A model generated the notes under the pieces. That model worked only from the letters and a program-made list of their open reading frames with translations, had not been told where the DNA came from and did not search any database. Position numbers and translations under genes: made by a program. A stretch of 64,000 nucleotides of DNA from Schistosoma haematobium. Its lineage: Eukaryota; Platyhelminthes; Trematoda; Strigeidida; Schistosomatidae. The DNA lies in NCBI RefSeq assembly GCF_000699445.3, contig NC_067201.1, forward strand, positions 19,009,501 through 19,073,500, given 5' to 3'. Positions 1-10,631 of the stretch are shown here, piece by piece (within the stretch, counting starts at the first letter, position 1; each line of letters starts with the position of its first letter).

Positions 1-1837
1 GAAATTGAGCGACACACCCACAATTGGTCTATCTTCAATTGACTCATGATCTCATCTATTGAAATTAATAAAATCTCCACAAAACCCCTTTCTGAAAAAC
101 ATGGAAGTCTGTGTACTAGATAAAGAACCATAACTCCTAATTAACGACAAGTGGAAATAATTGACTCAAAACTTAGTAGATGCAGTAGGTTTTATGGATA
201 TTACCATTACTAGTATTCTTAATTCTTAAGAAAAATAGTACACTGAATACACCAATCAAAAACAAGGAAATACATTAAATGTTGGTACACTGAACAGCTA
301 TCTGTGAACAAGTAGACATTGCGGCGAAGTCTTAATTAACAATAATACCTCCAGAAAAGCAGTCTTTAATGACACCATAACAAGATGGATTTACAAGGGA
401 ATAAACCATTGCTTTTCTTATCGATTGAAATCTGAGTGATTGTGTAGTAAATAGGAGCATTCATGTTTTAAAATATGCAAACAACAACCTGCCAGGATAT
501 ATAAACGATACACGTTGAACATCCTGATATTTTACATCGCTTAATTACTGAAGATATGAAAATTAGGAGTGTGAGTACTCATTCTGGGGAGCAGTCCACT
601 CACTCAGCTCATCAAAAACAAGTAAACACTCAATAGCAATGTGCCAAATGACCGTGAATCACTGCAATTAGTGTTAAAAGAGAATGCACATTTAGTGAAA
701 CAATTCATATCTATTAGGAACAGATTTATTTACATTCTGATAGTATAATTAGAAGACAAAGTTAATTTGAAAAATGAAGAGTATTTGAGCTATACACTTT
801 GAACAATCATGTTAGTCATTAACTTGTCAAATAATCTATATGGGAAAACTAACGAAGGTCGATTAAACAAAATTCCAACAAATATACATCGATAATTGGA
901 AATAAATAAATAAGTAGAAAATAATACATGAAAAGAGTAACGAATCGTAACACCACTATGAACCTCAAAACAGATTAAAGACTTGTTTTAATTGTTTTGG
1001 TATCGAGGATCATAGTTCAGTGTCTCGTGTTTACTAGGGGATTTAACGCCAACTGACCAATATGCGATCTAGAAAAATGTTCCATCATCCCTGATTGCAC
1101 TGTTCAATTATTCCTCCTAACGCATTTGTCCAAATACACAAATGTGAATTAGCAAATACATTGGTGTGATACAACCATTTATGGAATGTTTGGCCCCATG
1201 TGGAATCATGGACTATTTCTTTTAGATGACCGTCAATTTTGTAGCACAATGTTTTTTAATGGTTGCTTTTTACCTCTGCTACTAAATTATGTTGTTTGAT
1301 ACTCCTTTATAAGGTACTATGTCCTGAACCCTTTTCTTCAAAACAGAACTAAGGAGTTTCGATGTCGATTGGCTTTTACACTTTACGCCAAATTTAATTT
1401 TAATTTAATTTAATTTAATATTAATGCATCCGTCATTAGTTTCGCATCCTCTTTAATCACATCTGTATTGCAGATTCGTTGAATTTCGTTAACGAGGCAG
1501 CTGATCAAGCCTTGCTTGTACTACAACGGACATAAACGGTGAAGGTCTAGAAATTAACATGTCTAGGCGAGCTTCCTATGAACTAACTGCTTGGTGGTTC
1601 TATCATCCCTCCAACTCAAATGTATGTCTAGAAAGTGTAATTGGTTGTTATTTTTCTTGTGACAAAGTTGAGCTATGTCATTTTGTACGTTGTTAAACCA
1701 CGTAATAACAAAACTATGTTGAATTTCTTATCGCATATACCCAAGATAATGACTCCGTACCTCCTGTACTAAGTTACCTCACTGATGCACTCTCTTGTCT
1801 ATTTCCAGCATGTGACAGAGATTACCTAAGGGAGGTC
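1..1837. other. no gene recognised
   Basis: AT-rich sequence without a recognisable coding region on either strand. A short TTTAA-type low-complexity run lies near 1390-1420. The segment near 1905-2005, just to the right, resembles 4985-5100 in inverted orientation, so part of this region may be old repeat DNA. Confidence 0.5.
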
Positions 1838-2024
1838 TTAAAGGATTACCCACATCGTCAACTTGCCAAAAATGCTTACTTTCAAACTTGAAATAAGTTT
1901 TTTCAATACATAATAAAACATTTTCAACAGAGCAACAAGGTTTGTAGAATAAAATGAATTCAACAGTCTATTTAATGGTTTCATATCAGCTGCATACAAC
2001 CTAAAACTACAACCATTAATAAAA

Positions 2025-2303
2025 TTGTACAACATCAAGTGTTCGTTATACTATGCAAAGGTAGATCAATACTCTTCAGACATCATTTTCAATTGCATCT
2101 ATGAATTTGCATATACCTGCGGCAGTAATTGCATAGGAAGGACAGAGACAAGGGCCTGTACAAGGTTTCCTGAACACATTCCTCGTAACCTACGGTTGAA
2201 AGGGAGTAAAGTCTTTACAAATGCAATTGCTAGACACCTTTTAGATAGTGGATACGAGATAAATTTAAGTAATGTATTTAGAACAATTAACAAAGGTAAT
2301 TAA
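2025..2303 (+). mobile_element. Penelope-like element fragment, GIY-YIG endonuclease end
   Basis: A 92-codon open frame without a proper upstream start. It reads YTCGSNCIGRTETR followed about 10 residues later by EHIP and then by IARHLLDSGYEI. The arrangement of an aromatic residue, CG, CIGRT, an arginine and EH is the core of the URI/GIY-YIG endonuclease at the C-terminus of Penelope-like retroelements, a family known from schistosomes. No reverse transcriptase domain is visible upstream, so this is the 3' coding end of a broken copy. The family is inferred from the motif; the exact named element was not determined. Confidence 0.55.
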
Positions 2304-2514
2304 TATCAAACGTTTCCGAACTAACTTATGTATACAGAAGGAAAGTGTGGCTAGACTTTTCATGCCATGATGATTGGGGTTTCACTTAACAATCTTTATT
2401 AATCTTAACTTTTAACCTTTCTAACAACCTTGTCCACAACCTTTTGTCTTTGTTTTTATTTCTTCTGATATTCATCTCTTACACAATTTTAAAGATGTTC
2501 CTGTACTATATCCT

Positions 2515-2645
2515 TATACATTTTTTTATTTTTTTATTTTAACACACAGATATTGGTACAAAGAGGCACCAAATACATATGCGCCACACAGATGTCATTT
2601 GGTGTGTGAGGGCTGTGATACTGCCCGGGTGCCCAAACCGAAGCA
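2515..2645 (-). repeat. TAAA-tailed dispersed repeat, 3'-end copy
   Basis: On the minus strand this ends in a TAAAATAAAAAAAT-like tail after GTACCAATATCTGTGTG. The same block recurs near 6404, 9653 and 30985. Only the last ~125 bp are present. The A-rich tails and variable 5' truncation point to a retrotransposed family; no coding domain is recognised. Confidence 0.6.
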
Positions 2646-2689
2646 GGTATCCTTATACATAATCTTTCTTTTATAATGTTACTGCCATT

Positions 2690-2806
2690 GAAGTAAATAC
2701 TATGAATTCGGTTTTCATCTTGTTGTGCTAACGAAGTATGGCAACTTGGATCGATACATATATGTGCCTGGTTCTACGTTGTGATTGACTGACTGACTGA
2801 CTGACT
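2690..2806 (+). mobile_element. RTE-type 3' terminus with (TGAC)n tail
   Basis: GTTCTACGTTGTGAT followed by five TGAC-type units (about 2773-2806) matches the 3' end of the RTE copies at 2849 (minus) and near 38640. Only the terminal ~100 bp are recognisable. It stands tail-to-tail with the minus-strand RTE, giving inverted arms of about 29 bp. Confidence 0.5.
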
Positions 2807-3085
2807 AGTGATGTTCGCGTACGTCAATTTTACCATGTTGAGCGATTACCCAATCAGTCAGTCAGTAACAACGTAGAACTTCATACGTACGTATATCAGT
2901 TCGAGTTGCCACACCACATTAGAACAGAGATGCACTTGTCGACTCAAATTCCGTAGTGCTAGATGTAGTAAAATTATAAGCTGTAATCAGAAAAATTAGG
3001 GTTTGAAGATATTATTCAAGGAGTATAATCTAGTGAAGTAAATTTGGAAAGAGAAAAAAGAAAGGGACATGAAGAATTCAGAAGA

Positions 3086-3358
3086 TTAGAATTTGGGAGA
3101 ACACAAAGAGTTGATGCACTTGCTCCATTGCAAACGATTTTGAGCCTTGGCATTCAGGGTCTCTAACCATCGGTTGCTATCATCTCGCGCTCCCCAACCA
3201 GGTAGTCTACACCTACCAACATGACTCAGTCCACTTGTCAGTGACTTCATGGACTTGTGCCATGTTTTGGTCTGGCCGCCCCTAGCTTTCTTCCAACCTA
3301 CTCCTATACTATTGAACATTGCACGTCGGGGCAGTCGGTGGTTGGGCATACGTAACAC
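3086..3358 (-). pseudogene. RTE ORF2 C-terminal segment beyond a nonsense codon
   Basis: 90 codons in the same frame as the reverse transcriptase upstream, separated from it only by one TGA. It contains LPRRAMFNSIGVGWKKARGG and WHKSMKSLTSGLSHVGRC, the C-terminal region of RTE proteins, and ends SLCSPKF. The same stop occurs at 40674-40676 in the other copy. Confidence 0.7.
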
Positions 3359-3361
3359 ATG

Positions 3362-4687
3362 TCACAGCCATTTCAACTGATGAAGTTTCACTATTTCATC
3401 AATTGATTTGCTATCCCTACCTAGTACCCGTTTCCTAACAAATGCGTTACTTACTCGATGGTCCCAGGATATACGAGCAATATTTCGAAGACACCTATGA
3501 TCAAATACTAGTAACCTATGGATATTCTCTACTCTTACCGGCCATGTTTCACTGCCATAAAGTAGGACGGGACGAATTGCTGCGCAGTAAACCTGTCCTT
3601 TGGTTGATAGACGGATATCGCGTCTACACCATAAATGACGCAAGTTGGCGAAATCCAGTCGAGCCTTCTGTATCCGTGATGAGACTTTTTCAAATACCAG
3701 ACTACAAGGGCTGATGAGCAACATTTTGCATTTCGAGAGGGAGAATCGCATCCCGAACATGCTTGCATTGTTGCTTAGAGTAGTCAGAGGACTCTGCATT
3801 TTATCAGCGTCTTCACCAAATAAAACTATGTCATCGGTATATTCTAGGTCAAAAAGTGAATCTCCCGGTAGAAGTTCAACCCCTGGAAATTTAGATGAGG
3901 AAAGTGTCATCTCTAAAAGCACATCAACGACAAAGTTAAACAAGAATGGAGAGAGTGGACAGCCCTGACGAATACCACTTGAAGTAATCAATTCTGATGA
4001 CAGTTCGCCATAAGCTCTCACTCTACCAGTTGTGTTCGAGTAGAGAGCCTTTATAAGGTTAATGTACTTCTTTGGTACTCCTATCAGTGACAAACACTGC
4101 CATAGAACCTTACGATCAACAGAATCGAATGCCGCCTCAATGTCGAGAAATACTACGATTGTGGGGCGTCTGAATGTGTGTCTATGTTCTAGGATCTGAC
4201 GTAGTGTGAATATCTGATCTATACAACCACGTACAGGTCGAAAACCAGCCTGATTTTCTCTAGTCTGCTCTTCACGAGCCCTGGTTATGCGTCGAAGTAT
4301 TATTGAAGCTAATATTTTAGACACTATATTTGTCAAACTGATTCCTCTGTGATTGTCACAAGAGGACTTTTGTCCTTTCTTATAGACTGGCACAATCAGT
4401 GATTGAGACCAGTCAGATGAGATTACGTCCAGTTCCCAAATTCTAGCTAAGACCTCAGCTAATCTCACTGCTAATACTGAACCACCGTCCTTAAAAATCT
4501 CAGGAGTAAACCTGCCAGGGTCTGCCGCTTTCCCTTGCTTCAGATTTCCTATGGCTTTTTCAACTTCGTAAAGAGACGGAGGACCTACATTAACTTGCCA
4601 TTCAGGTTGACTGGAGATCGTGGGAAACCGAAGTGTGGCTGAACGCCAATTGAACTGATCCCTAAAGTGTTCTGCCCATCGATCCAA
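3362..4687 (-). CDS. RTE reverse transcriptase, truncated
   Basis: 441 codons, ATG at 4687. Visible in order: GKAADPGRFTPEIF (RT block 0/1, about residues 53-66), DNHRGISLTNIVSK (about 112-125), ENQAGFRPVRGCIDQI, VVFLDIEAAFDSVDR with the first catalytic Asp, SGIRQGCPLSPFLFN, and LEYTDDIVLFGED with the catalytic DD pair (YTDD rather than the commoner YADD). After SKCKMLL the frame runs almost directly into IQKARLDFANLRHLW, so the thumb block containing FTYLGS, present in the RTE at 45.7 kb, is missing. The frame ends at an in-frame TGA after QLKWL (3359-3361); homologous sequence continues in the same frame beyond it. The endonuclease is absent, so this copy is not autonomous. Confidence 0.85.
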   Translation of the reverse strand: MDRWAEHFRDQFNWRSATLRFPTISSQPEWQVNVGPPSLYEVEKAIGNLKQGKAADPGRFTPEIFKDGGSVLAVRLAEVLARIWELDVISSDWSQSLIVPVYKKGQKSSCDNHRGISLTNIVSKILASIILRRITRAREEQTRENQAGFRPVRGCIDQIFTLRQILEHRHTFRRPTIVVFLDIEAAFDSVDRKVLWQCLSLIGVPKKYINLIKALYSNTTGRVRAYGELSSELITSSGIRQGCPLSPFLFNFVVDVLLEMTLSSSKFPGVELLPGDSLFDLEYTDDIVLFGEDADKMQSPLTTLSNNASMFGMRFSLSKCKMLLISPCSLVFEKVSSRIQKARLDFANLRHLWCRRDIRLSTKGQVYCAAIRPVLLYGSETWPVRVENIHRLLVFDHRCLRNIARISWDHRVSNAFVRKRVLGRDSKSIDEIVKLHQLKWL

Positions 4688-4760
4688 TCTCCTGGATTGA
4701 GAATGTATAATATGCCCCTCTTTTTCTGAGTGTTTCGTTAAGTCGGTTTCCTAATACCGG

Positions 4761-5901
4761 TTTCCTTAACAAGTCACCTATAAATTTCACTATCTTTACA
4801 TAACCTTTGAACTATTACCTTCCAGTATATAAATACACATCGATCTTAACTATGTTTATTTACAAACTTTGTATCCTTTTTTTTAATCATGATTTTGGTT
4901 GTTTCGAACATTCGTCAGGCCTTCACAAACTAAATTATGCTAAACATTTGTTAATAATTAAACTTATTTTAATAATTGTGATTTAGGTGGTATGCAGCTG
5001 ATAAGAAACCGGGAAATAGACTGATTATTATTTATTTACTCGGGGGCGAAATAGACCGATAAATTCATTTTATTCTACAAGCATTGTTGTTCTTGCTGTT
5101 TAAATTTATCAAGGGATCTGGCCATATGAAAATTTTTCAGCTGTGTTGGCCGGAAAGGAAAAAGAGGAAAATTACTAGATGTGTAGTCACAAAGGATGTC
5201 TATAGTTTTGACCAAAGGTATGTGTGCACAAATTCTTCCTTAATATTGTTGCAGTTGAAAAGACGATTAGTTTAAACATACCTTTAAAAGAAAACTTACA
5301 TGAGTCTTGACAATCATTTTGTCAGTTCATGTGTATATGAATCGTTAGTACACAGTGTTGATTTTAATGGATCATTGGTTTGTGAACTTTAGACAATCCG
5401 TACAAATTTGGGAGTTCAGACCCAATAAGCTGCATAACATTGAATCCCTAGTTACTGACGACATTCATATTAAGTTTAACAAGACTGAGCTTAAACCTGA
5501 TTACTAACTTTCTAACATCATTTGACTGACCGTTTACAATAAACTGCCTTTGATCTAAAACAATGAGTAACATGTTTTTTTTCATTTTAGTCACTTTTGT
5601 TTATAACAGCTATACCTAACCTTTAAATACGTCTAAAGCCTGCCATATAAACCGTCTCCCATATTCCTGATGACTTGCGATTCTATGCATTATTACCGAA
5701 TCCAAGCGTGGTATCGACCGGAATTTTGTTTTTATGGCGCTTTGATTGTACATCCTGGCAAGCATGTGCTTATTTGACTGACGAATAGACAAAGTAGCAA
5801 TTATTATAATAATAACAAGGCGAAAGTAACGCTAGATTTATGAAAGAATAAGGCAGAACTGAGTCACTGTTTATATAAATAAAAGAAACACTATTTATTA
5901 C
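4761..5901. other. non-coding stretch with repeat debris
   Basis: No exon of the adjacent WDR36 gene was found here. 4985-5100 resembles 1905-2005 in inverted orientation (shared GGTATGCAGCTGATA and TTCATTTTATTCTACAA). On the minus strand, 4901-4918 reads CTGACGAATGTTCGAAAC, which resembles a minimal hammerhead core. Confidence 0.4.
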
Positions 5902-5945
5902 CTTGGGTAATTATGATTGAGGATAACTGGGGAAAAAAGACATAC

Positions 5946-8900
5946 CGAAGTACACCATCTTTTCCAGCGCTCAGTAACAGCCCACCACCTGCCGAACACC
6001 CGGGCCAAAATAATATGCGATTCGGAGGTTGAGAATGGCCTATTCGACGATATACTGTACGCGGACTACCGTCAGACCGATCGAAGTAAGAAACCTGTAG
6101 AAAAGAAGACATTAAAGTAGAAACAATGATTCAGTGTATACACTATCTCTGTGTGCAATCGCATAGGTATTGAAAGAATATAAAAGTTTCAATTGGCCCG
6201 AATTCACACTCTGGTTAAAGTTATAGCTAAATTATACATCAGGGTACGAAACATTGTCTAAACAAAACATTTGTAACGAATTCCAATGCACATAAACGTC
6301 GTTTACGTAAGCTAATAAAATTGTGAGAAACATGAAATATAGCTCAGTGTATTACAGCCTTCAGTCACTAAGAAAAATTGATTTGTGGACTCGACTAGAA
6401 ATTATTTATTTATTTGAACACATAGATATTGGTACAAGGAGGCACCTAATACATATGCGCCACATAAATCTCATCCGATTTGTGTGAGGGCTATGATACT
6501 GACCGGGTGCCCTAACTGAAGCAGGTGGTTTTCTTAGGGGGTCACACCCGGAGCCTATGGCCCAGAGGTCTGACCCACAAGGCAGTGGAGCAACGTAATC
6601 AGATACAGTCCGATGATAGTCGGTGACCAACGACTGGTTCATACGCGATTTGTTCCCTCAGGGTACTGGAGCCCATGCGTAACATTGGTTTGGAGCCAGG
6701 GTTTTCCAACTCCTAGGTGGACTCTCCGTGCCCACCAGCCCGGTTAAAGTGTCGTTCATTCGCTTTTCGTCCTCTCAATTTCGTAAACAACACCCCCACT
6801 ACGAGAAAGCAGTGAGTAGGACTTCCCTGGCAGGGGCTATATACGCGTGGCCATGTGAGAGCATTTCGAGAGGGAGAGCATTCGGGGGCACCAGAAATTA
6901 TAGGCGTGCTTACATAGCTTAAAAGTTACCTAGAGATGAACTTTGCCCAGTCTGGGCACCCAGGGAGTACCAGCCCACACACAAACCAAATGAAATGATT
7001 AATAGGTCCCGAGAAACATAATGAATGGTAACTTTGGGATCCTTTTATGGACCAATACTAAACGTATATTTTTATCGTATAATTGTTAAATGACTAAACT
7101 ATTCATATTTATGTTCCTCTTATTATAAGATTTATTTTGACCTATGAACCATTATTATACGTTTTACCATTCTTGAATTATGCCGCCTGTTAGTCACCGC
7201 CTCCCACATTCACAGCCACATTTGGCCATATTTTGTACAAATGTTATTTTCTATTTTATCCTACGTTGTCGTCTGTTTGATTGATATACAAACTCAGTAT
7301 GTTTGAAATATAACGAGGCTGAGACTGATGTTCTGGACTTAACTGGCTGGGTTAGGCGGAAAGCAGGACCAATCAGAACTCTAGGCTGCTCGCACGTGTT
7401 TTACGCGTCCTTGGTCCAATCGATAATTCGCTGCTTCTGATTGGCGGCTTTGGGCTATAACACATTCACAAGAGAAAAAGAAAGATCGTGAAACGCAAAA
7501 CAATGAACACCAACCAAATCACACTTGATGGCGAAGCTCTGGAAGAAGTAGAAACCCCTACTACCTAGACAGTGACATCGATAAACAAGGAGGATCTGAT
7601 TCGGACGTGAAAGCACTAATCAACAAACCAAGGGTAGCATTCCTACAACTGAAGAATATCTGGAACTCAATACTAAAGTCACAATTTTCAACACTAACGT
7701 CAAAGCAGTTTTATATCGTAAAGAGCTGAGACTTGGAGAACTACCACAACCACCATAATGAGGTACAGATGTTTATAAACAGGTGTCTACGCAAGATACT
7801 CCGGATCCATTGGCTAGAGACCATCAGCAATAACATACTCTGACTGAGAAGAAACTGACTTCCAGTTAAGAAAATCAAGAAAAAGCGTTGGGTGGGTAAG
7901 ACACTGTAGAAACCACTGAACTGAATCAAGAGGCAAGTCCTAACTCGAAATTCTCAGGCAAATGGGAAAGTGATGAATCGAGGATCACAGGATGTCGAAA
8001 TCTGGAGGCGGATATCAAGGGTATAGGAAACTTGGAAAGGAGATTTCAAGACATTGTTGCTTGGAGATTTCTTGTAATTGGCCAATGCCTTAATAAAGAG
8101 AGAAGACTTATGTAACTTGAGTAATTTCGAGAATGAAGGCAGTTAAATATGAAGCTTTAAAAAATGTAATTGATTAGTTCTAAAACATGAGATTTCCAAA
8201 TAACCCAAAGCACTGCGGTTACCTTTATACAATTGTCTGTTCCAGACGTTACTATTCCATTGGCACCATCACCTCCAGGAATGCAATATATAGTTATTAC
8301 ACTACCCCAATGTAAGTTGCGAGCTTCGCCAACTGATCTACTTTTTCCATTGTTTTGAAGTTTCCAACAGTTGATATATCCTGTCTCACAACCAGTAATT
8401 AAATAAACATCATTATTGTCATCAGGTAGCAAAGTGATCCTACTGTTTTCATCAACATTTGAAGGACTTTGCAAACCATGTAAACCTAAGTGAAGAATTT
8501 AAATTGTTCAGTTGAAAACATGATTAAAGACGCTAGATGAAGTGCGTATGTGTGTATCAGACATCTCAAAAATCCATCGGTAATGAACAGCTGACCGTTA
8601 TAATCATCGATGTTTTTAAAAACTCATAAGAGCTATATGACAAGATTGATGACAAAATACATGAGGTTACTCAAGCGTCCAAATGTTGCTTTTATACTAA
8701 ATCATAAAAGACTAACTAAAATATCAGGTCAACAAAGAACATTTAGTACTGTCAATGTTATCTCAGAGGAGCCCAATGTTATAAGCACGCAACCGAGTTT
8801 CTTTTTGCAGTCTTAACAACTGGAAAACATTGAATCTAACCCAAACACAACTTACTACATATCATGCAGAGTACAGTCATTGTTAATCGTATAATTGTGA

Positions 8901-10631
8901 GTAAAAATGATTGTTATCCAGACATGTATATGTATATAACTATACAAATACACGGTGCTACGCGGATTGTCAGGTAGGGTTCTCTCTTTCCAAATGCAAA
9001 ATTTTCAAAACTGACATTTGACAATGCCTAAACTAATGATAAAAAGTGAAGTAGTTGAGCACATTGATCACACCATTATAGAAGTTCCAAAAGACTGTGG
9101 AGTGAAGTCTGACGAAACATTGCCACAGATCAAGAAAACCCTGTAACAGGCCCCCAAATGCCCTAGTACGGCCGAGAGTGGGGAGAGTTTGCTCTTCCTC
9201 TCGAAATGCTCTCACATGGCCACGCGTATATAGCCCCTGCCAGGGAAGTCCTACTCACTGCTTTCTCGTAGTGGGGGTGTTGTTTACGAAATTGAGAGGA
9301 CGAAAAGCGAATGAACGACACTTTAACCGGGCTGGTGGGCACGGAGAGTCCACCTAGGAGTTGGAAAACCCTGGCTCCAAACCAATGTTACGCATGGGCT
9401 CCAGTACCCTGAGGGAACAAATCGCGTATGAACCAGTCGTTGGTCACCGACTATCATCGGACTGTATCTGATTACGTTGCTCCACTGCCTTGTGGGTCAG
9501 ACCTCTGGGCCATAGGCTCCGGGTGTGACCCCCTAAGAAAACCACCTGCTTCAGTTAGGGCACCCGGTCAGTATCATAGCCCTCACACAAATCGGATGAG
9601 ATTTATGTGGCGCATATGTATTAGGTGCCTCCTTGTACCAATATCAATGTGTCTGAGAACTGACAATAACTTGCCACATGTTTATTTGGTTTTGGTAAAC
9701 ACGACAAGCAGACATGCTTAATCATGCTTGAGTCATGTGAGGAAATGATGTATTAAATAATGAAAATTTTCAAAATTTAACAAATTACTATGTCTATTGT
9801 ATTAAACCAAACATACCGCTTCTAAAGCCAATAGATGTAATCGCTCCACCATCTTGAGCAAAGGTCATTAATGTATCATCATATTTCAGGTTGTGAATGA
9901 CGACGCGTCCATCGGCAAGACCGATAGCACAGACGTTAAACGCTGGGGCTTGCTGTAGGCACGTCACAGCAGAATCAAATCCTTTGAACCAGTAGATTAA
10001 CTTTTTAGATACGACGTCCCACAATTGCAACGAACCTTGATAGCTTCCAAAAAGTATTTTATTTTTGTAATTAATGGGACTAATCAGTGATGTAACGCAG
10101 AAAGCCTTTGTCGAGAATTTTATGTGAGACACAATCTCTGTAAAATACTCTAGTTGTCAATGAGTTCTTACCCCAAGATTTACTGTTCCATACTTGAGTA
10201 AAACCGCCTTCATCAACTGAAACCAGAAACGAATCCTCTAGAGAGCACAAATGGGTGATTATATTTGTATGGTGTTGAAGTCTTTGTAGCAGATAACGAG
10301 AATTACGAAAAATATAAATCGTTTCTCCAGAAGCAGCAACTAGAACGTTACCACAAGAAGTGAAACACTTGATTGGGGATTCAAGAGGATCGCCTATCAA
10401 GAATTATTATTAAAGCATAATTGCTTACTTGTCCCAATAAGAGTCAGTCTTGGAAGCTTAGGTTAGGAATTAAATCTTATTCGGCATCAGACCTACTTTA
10501 TATATATTAAACCGTTCTCCTGTGGGAACTACAGCATAATATGCACTTGAGTTTGGAATATATTTTACAACAAAAGGTACATCTGAGGAACATAAGCCAA
10601 GGACTCTGTATGGGTGATATATATTGGACAT
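5946..10631 (-). CDS. WDR36: WDR36/UTP21 homologue, WD40 protein of the SSU processome (5' part)
   Basis: Six exons on the minus strand: 10631-10497, 10456-10429, 10393-10172, 10137-9817, 8485-8223 and 6094-5946; GT-AG borders and phases agree throughout. They give about 372 codons, against roughly 900 in vertebrate WDR36, so the C-terminal part lies outside or was not found. The product begins MSNIYHPYRVLGLCSSDVPF. Diagnostic matches to vertebrate WDR36 are KILFGSYQGSLQLWDV, LQQAPAFNVCAIGLADGRV with VIHNLKYDDTLMTF, and GHSQPPNRILF with LLLSAGKDGVLR. Established role: Utp21 is a UTP-B subunit bound to U3 snoRNP in the nucleolus, needed for 18S rRNA maturation. The first four introns are 40, 35, 34 and then 1331 nt; the next two are about 1.3 and 2.1 kb and hold transposon debris. 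The last exon may instead run to 5902, but the GTATGT donor at 5946 fits the homologue better. Confidence 0.88.
6404..6890 (-). repeat. TAAA-tailed dispersed repeat, left arm of inverted pair
   Basis: Minus-strand copy ending in an ATTTATTTATTT-complement tail at 6404. Nearly identical, in inverted orientation, to 9145-9653, including a shared open segment starting MNQSLVTDYHRTV that I do not regard as a gene. It lies in the WDR36 intron between the exons at 8485-8223 and 6094-5946. Small indels occur near the 5' end (about 6880). Confidence 0.8.
7500..8110 (+). mobile_element. SR2-like RTE 3' fragment, decayed
   Basis: Matches the 3' third of the RTE at 44622-46495. Recognisable stretches include GAAGAATATCTGGAACTCA (KNIWNS), AACACTAACGTCAAAGCAGT and a CGCAAGATACTCCGGATCCA segment (RKILRI). 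Several stops and frame breaks; inserted in a WDR36 intron on the opposite strand. Confidence 0.7.
9145..9653 (+). repeat. TAAA-tailed dispersed repeat, right arm of inverted pair
   Basis: Plus-strand counterpart of 6404-6890. It lies in the WDR36 intron between exons 10137-9817 and 8485-8223, so the two arms enclose one exon. The A-rich tail is lost after ATATCAATGTGTC. Differences between arms are few, apart from extra sequence near 9155-9195. Confidence 0.8.
10429..10456 (-). CDS. WDR36: 28-nt microexon of WDR36
   Basis: Reads CTTCCAAGACTGACTCTTAT and on to ACAA, between CCTAAG and the donor GTAAGC. It encodes LPRLTLIGT plus one base. The exon before it ends in phase 0 and the exon after it needs one leftover base, so this piece is the only way seen to keep the frame. 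It also supplies residues between the NIYK and DPLESPIK segments that the vertebrate protein has. Confidence 0.8.

Larger units (their letters stand above)
2849..4760 (-). mobile_element. RTE-clade non-LTR retrotransposon, 5'-truncated copy
   Basis: Minus-strand element whose 3' end is a CAATCAGTCAGTCAG tail at 2849 and whose similarity fades near 4760 (5' truncation). It encodes the reverse transcriptase and the C-terminal region but no endonuclease. Its 3' 1.45 kb is nearly identical to the plus-strand copy at 39235-41186, so insertion was recent. Perere-3/SR3-like by memory of schistosome RTEs; family name not verified. Confidence 0.85.

Noticed and set aside
3713..3730. CTGATGAG motif as a hammerhead core
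   Set aside because: No GAAA partner at the right distance; it is part of RTE coding sequence.
5925..5943. A 19-nt intron in the last WDR36 exon (minus strand GTATGT...CCCCAG)
   Set aside because: Removing it brings an in-frame stop a few codons later; ending the exon at the GTATGT donor fits better.
6406..9721. Shared open segment MNQSLVTDYHRTV in the inverted repeats as a gene
   Set aside because: It occurs in repeat copies with variable ends, has no domain and is not preserved in the other two copies of the family.
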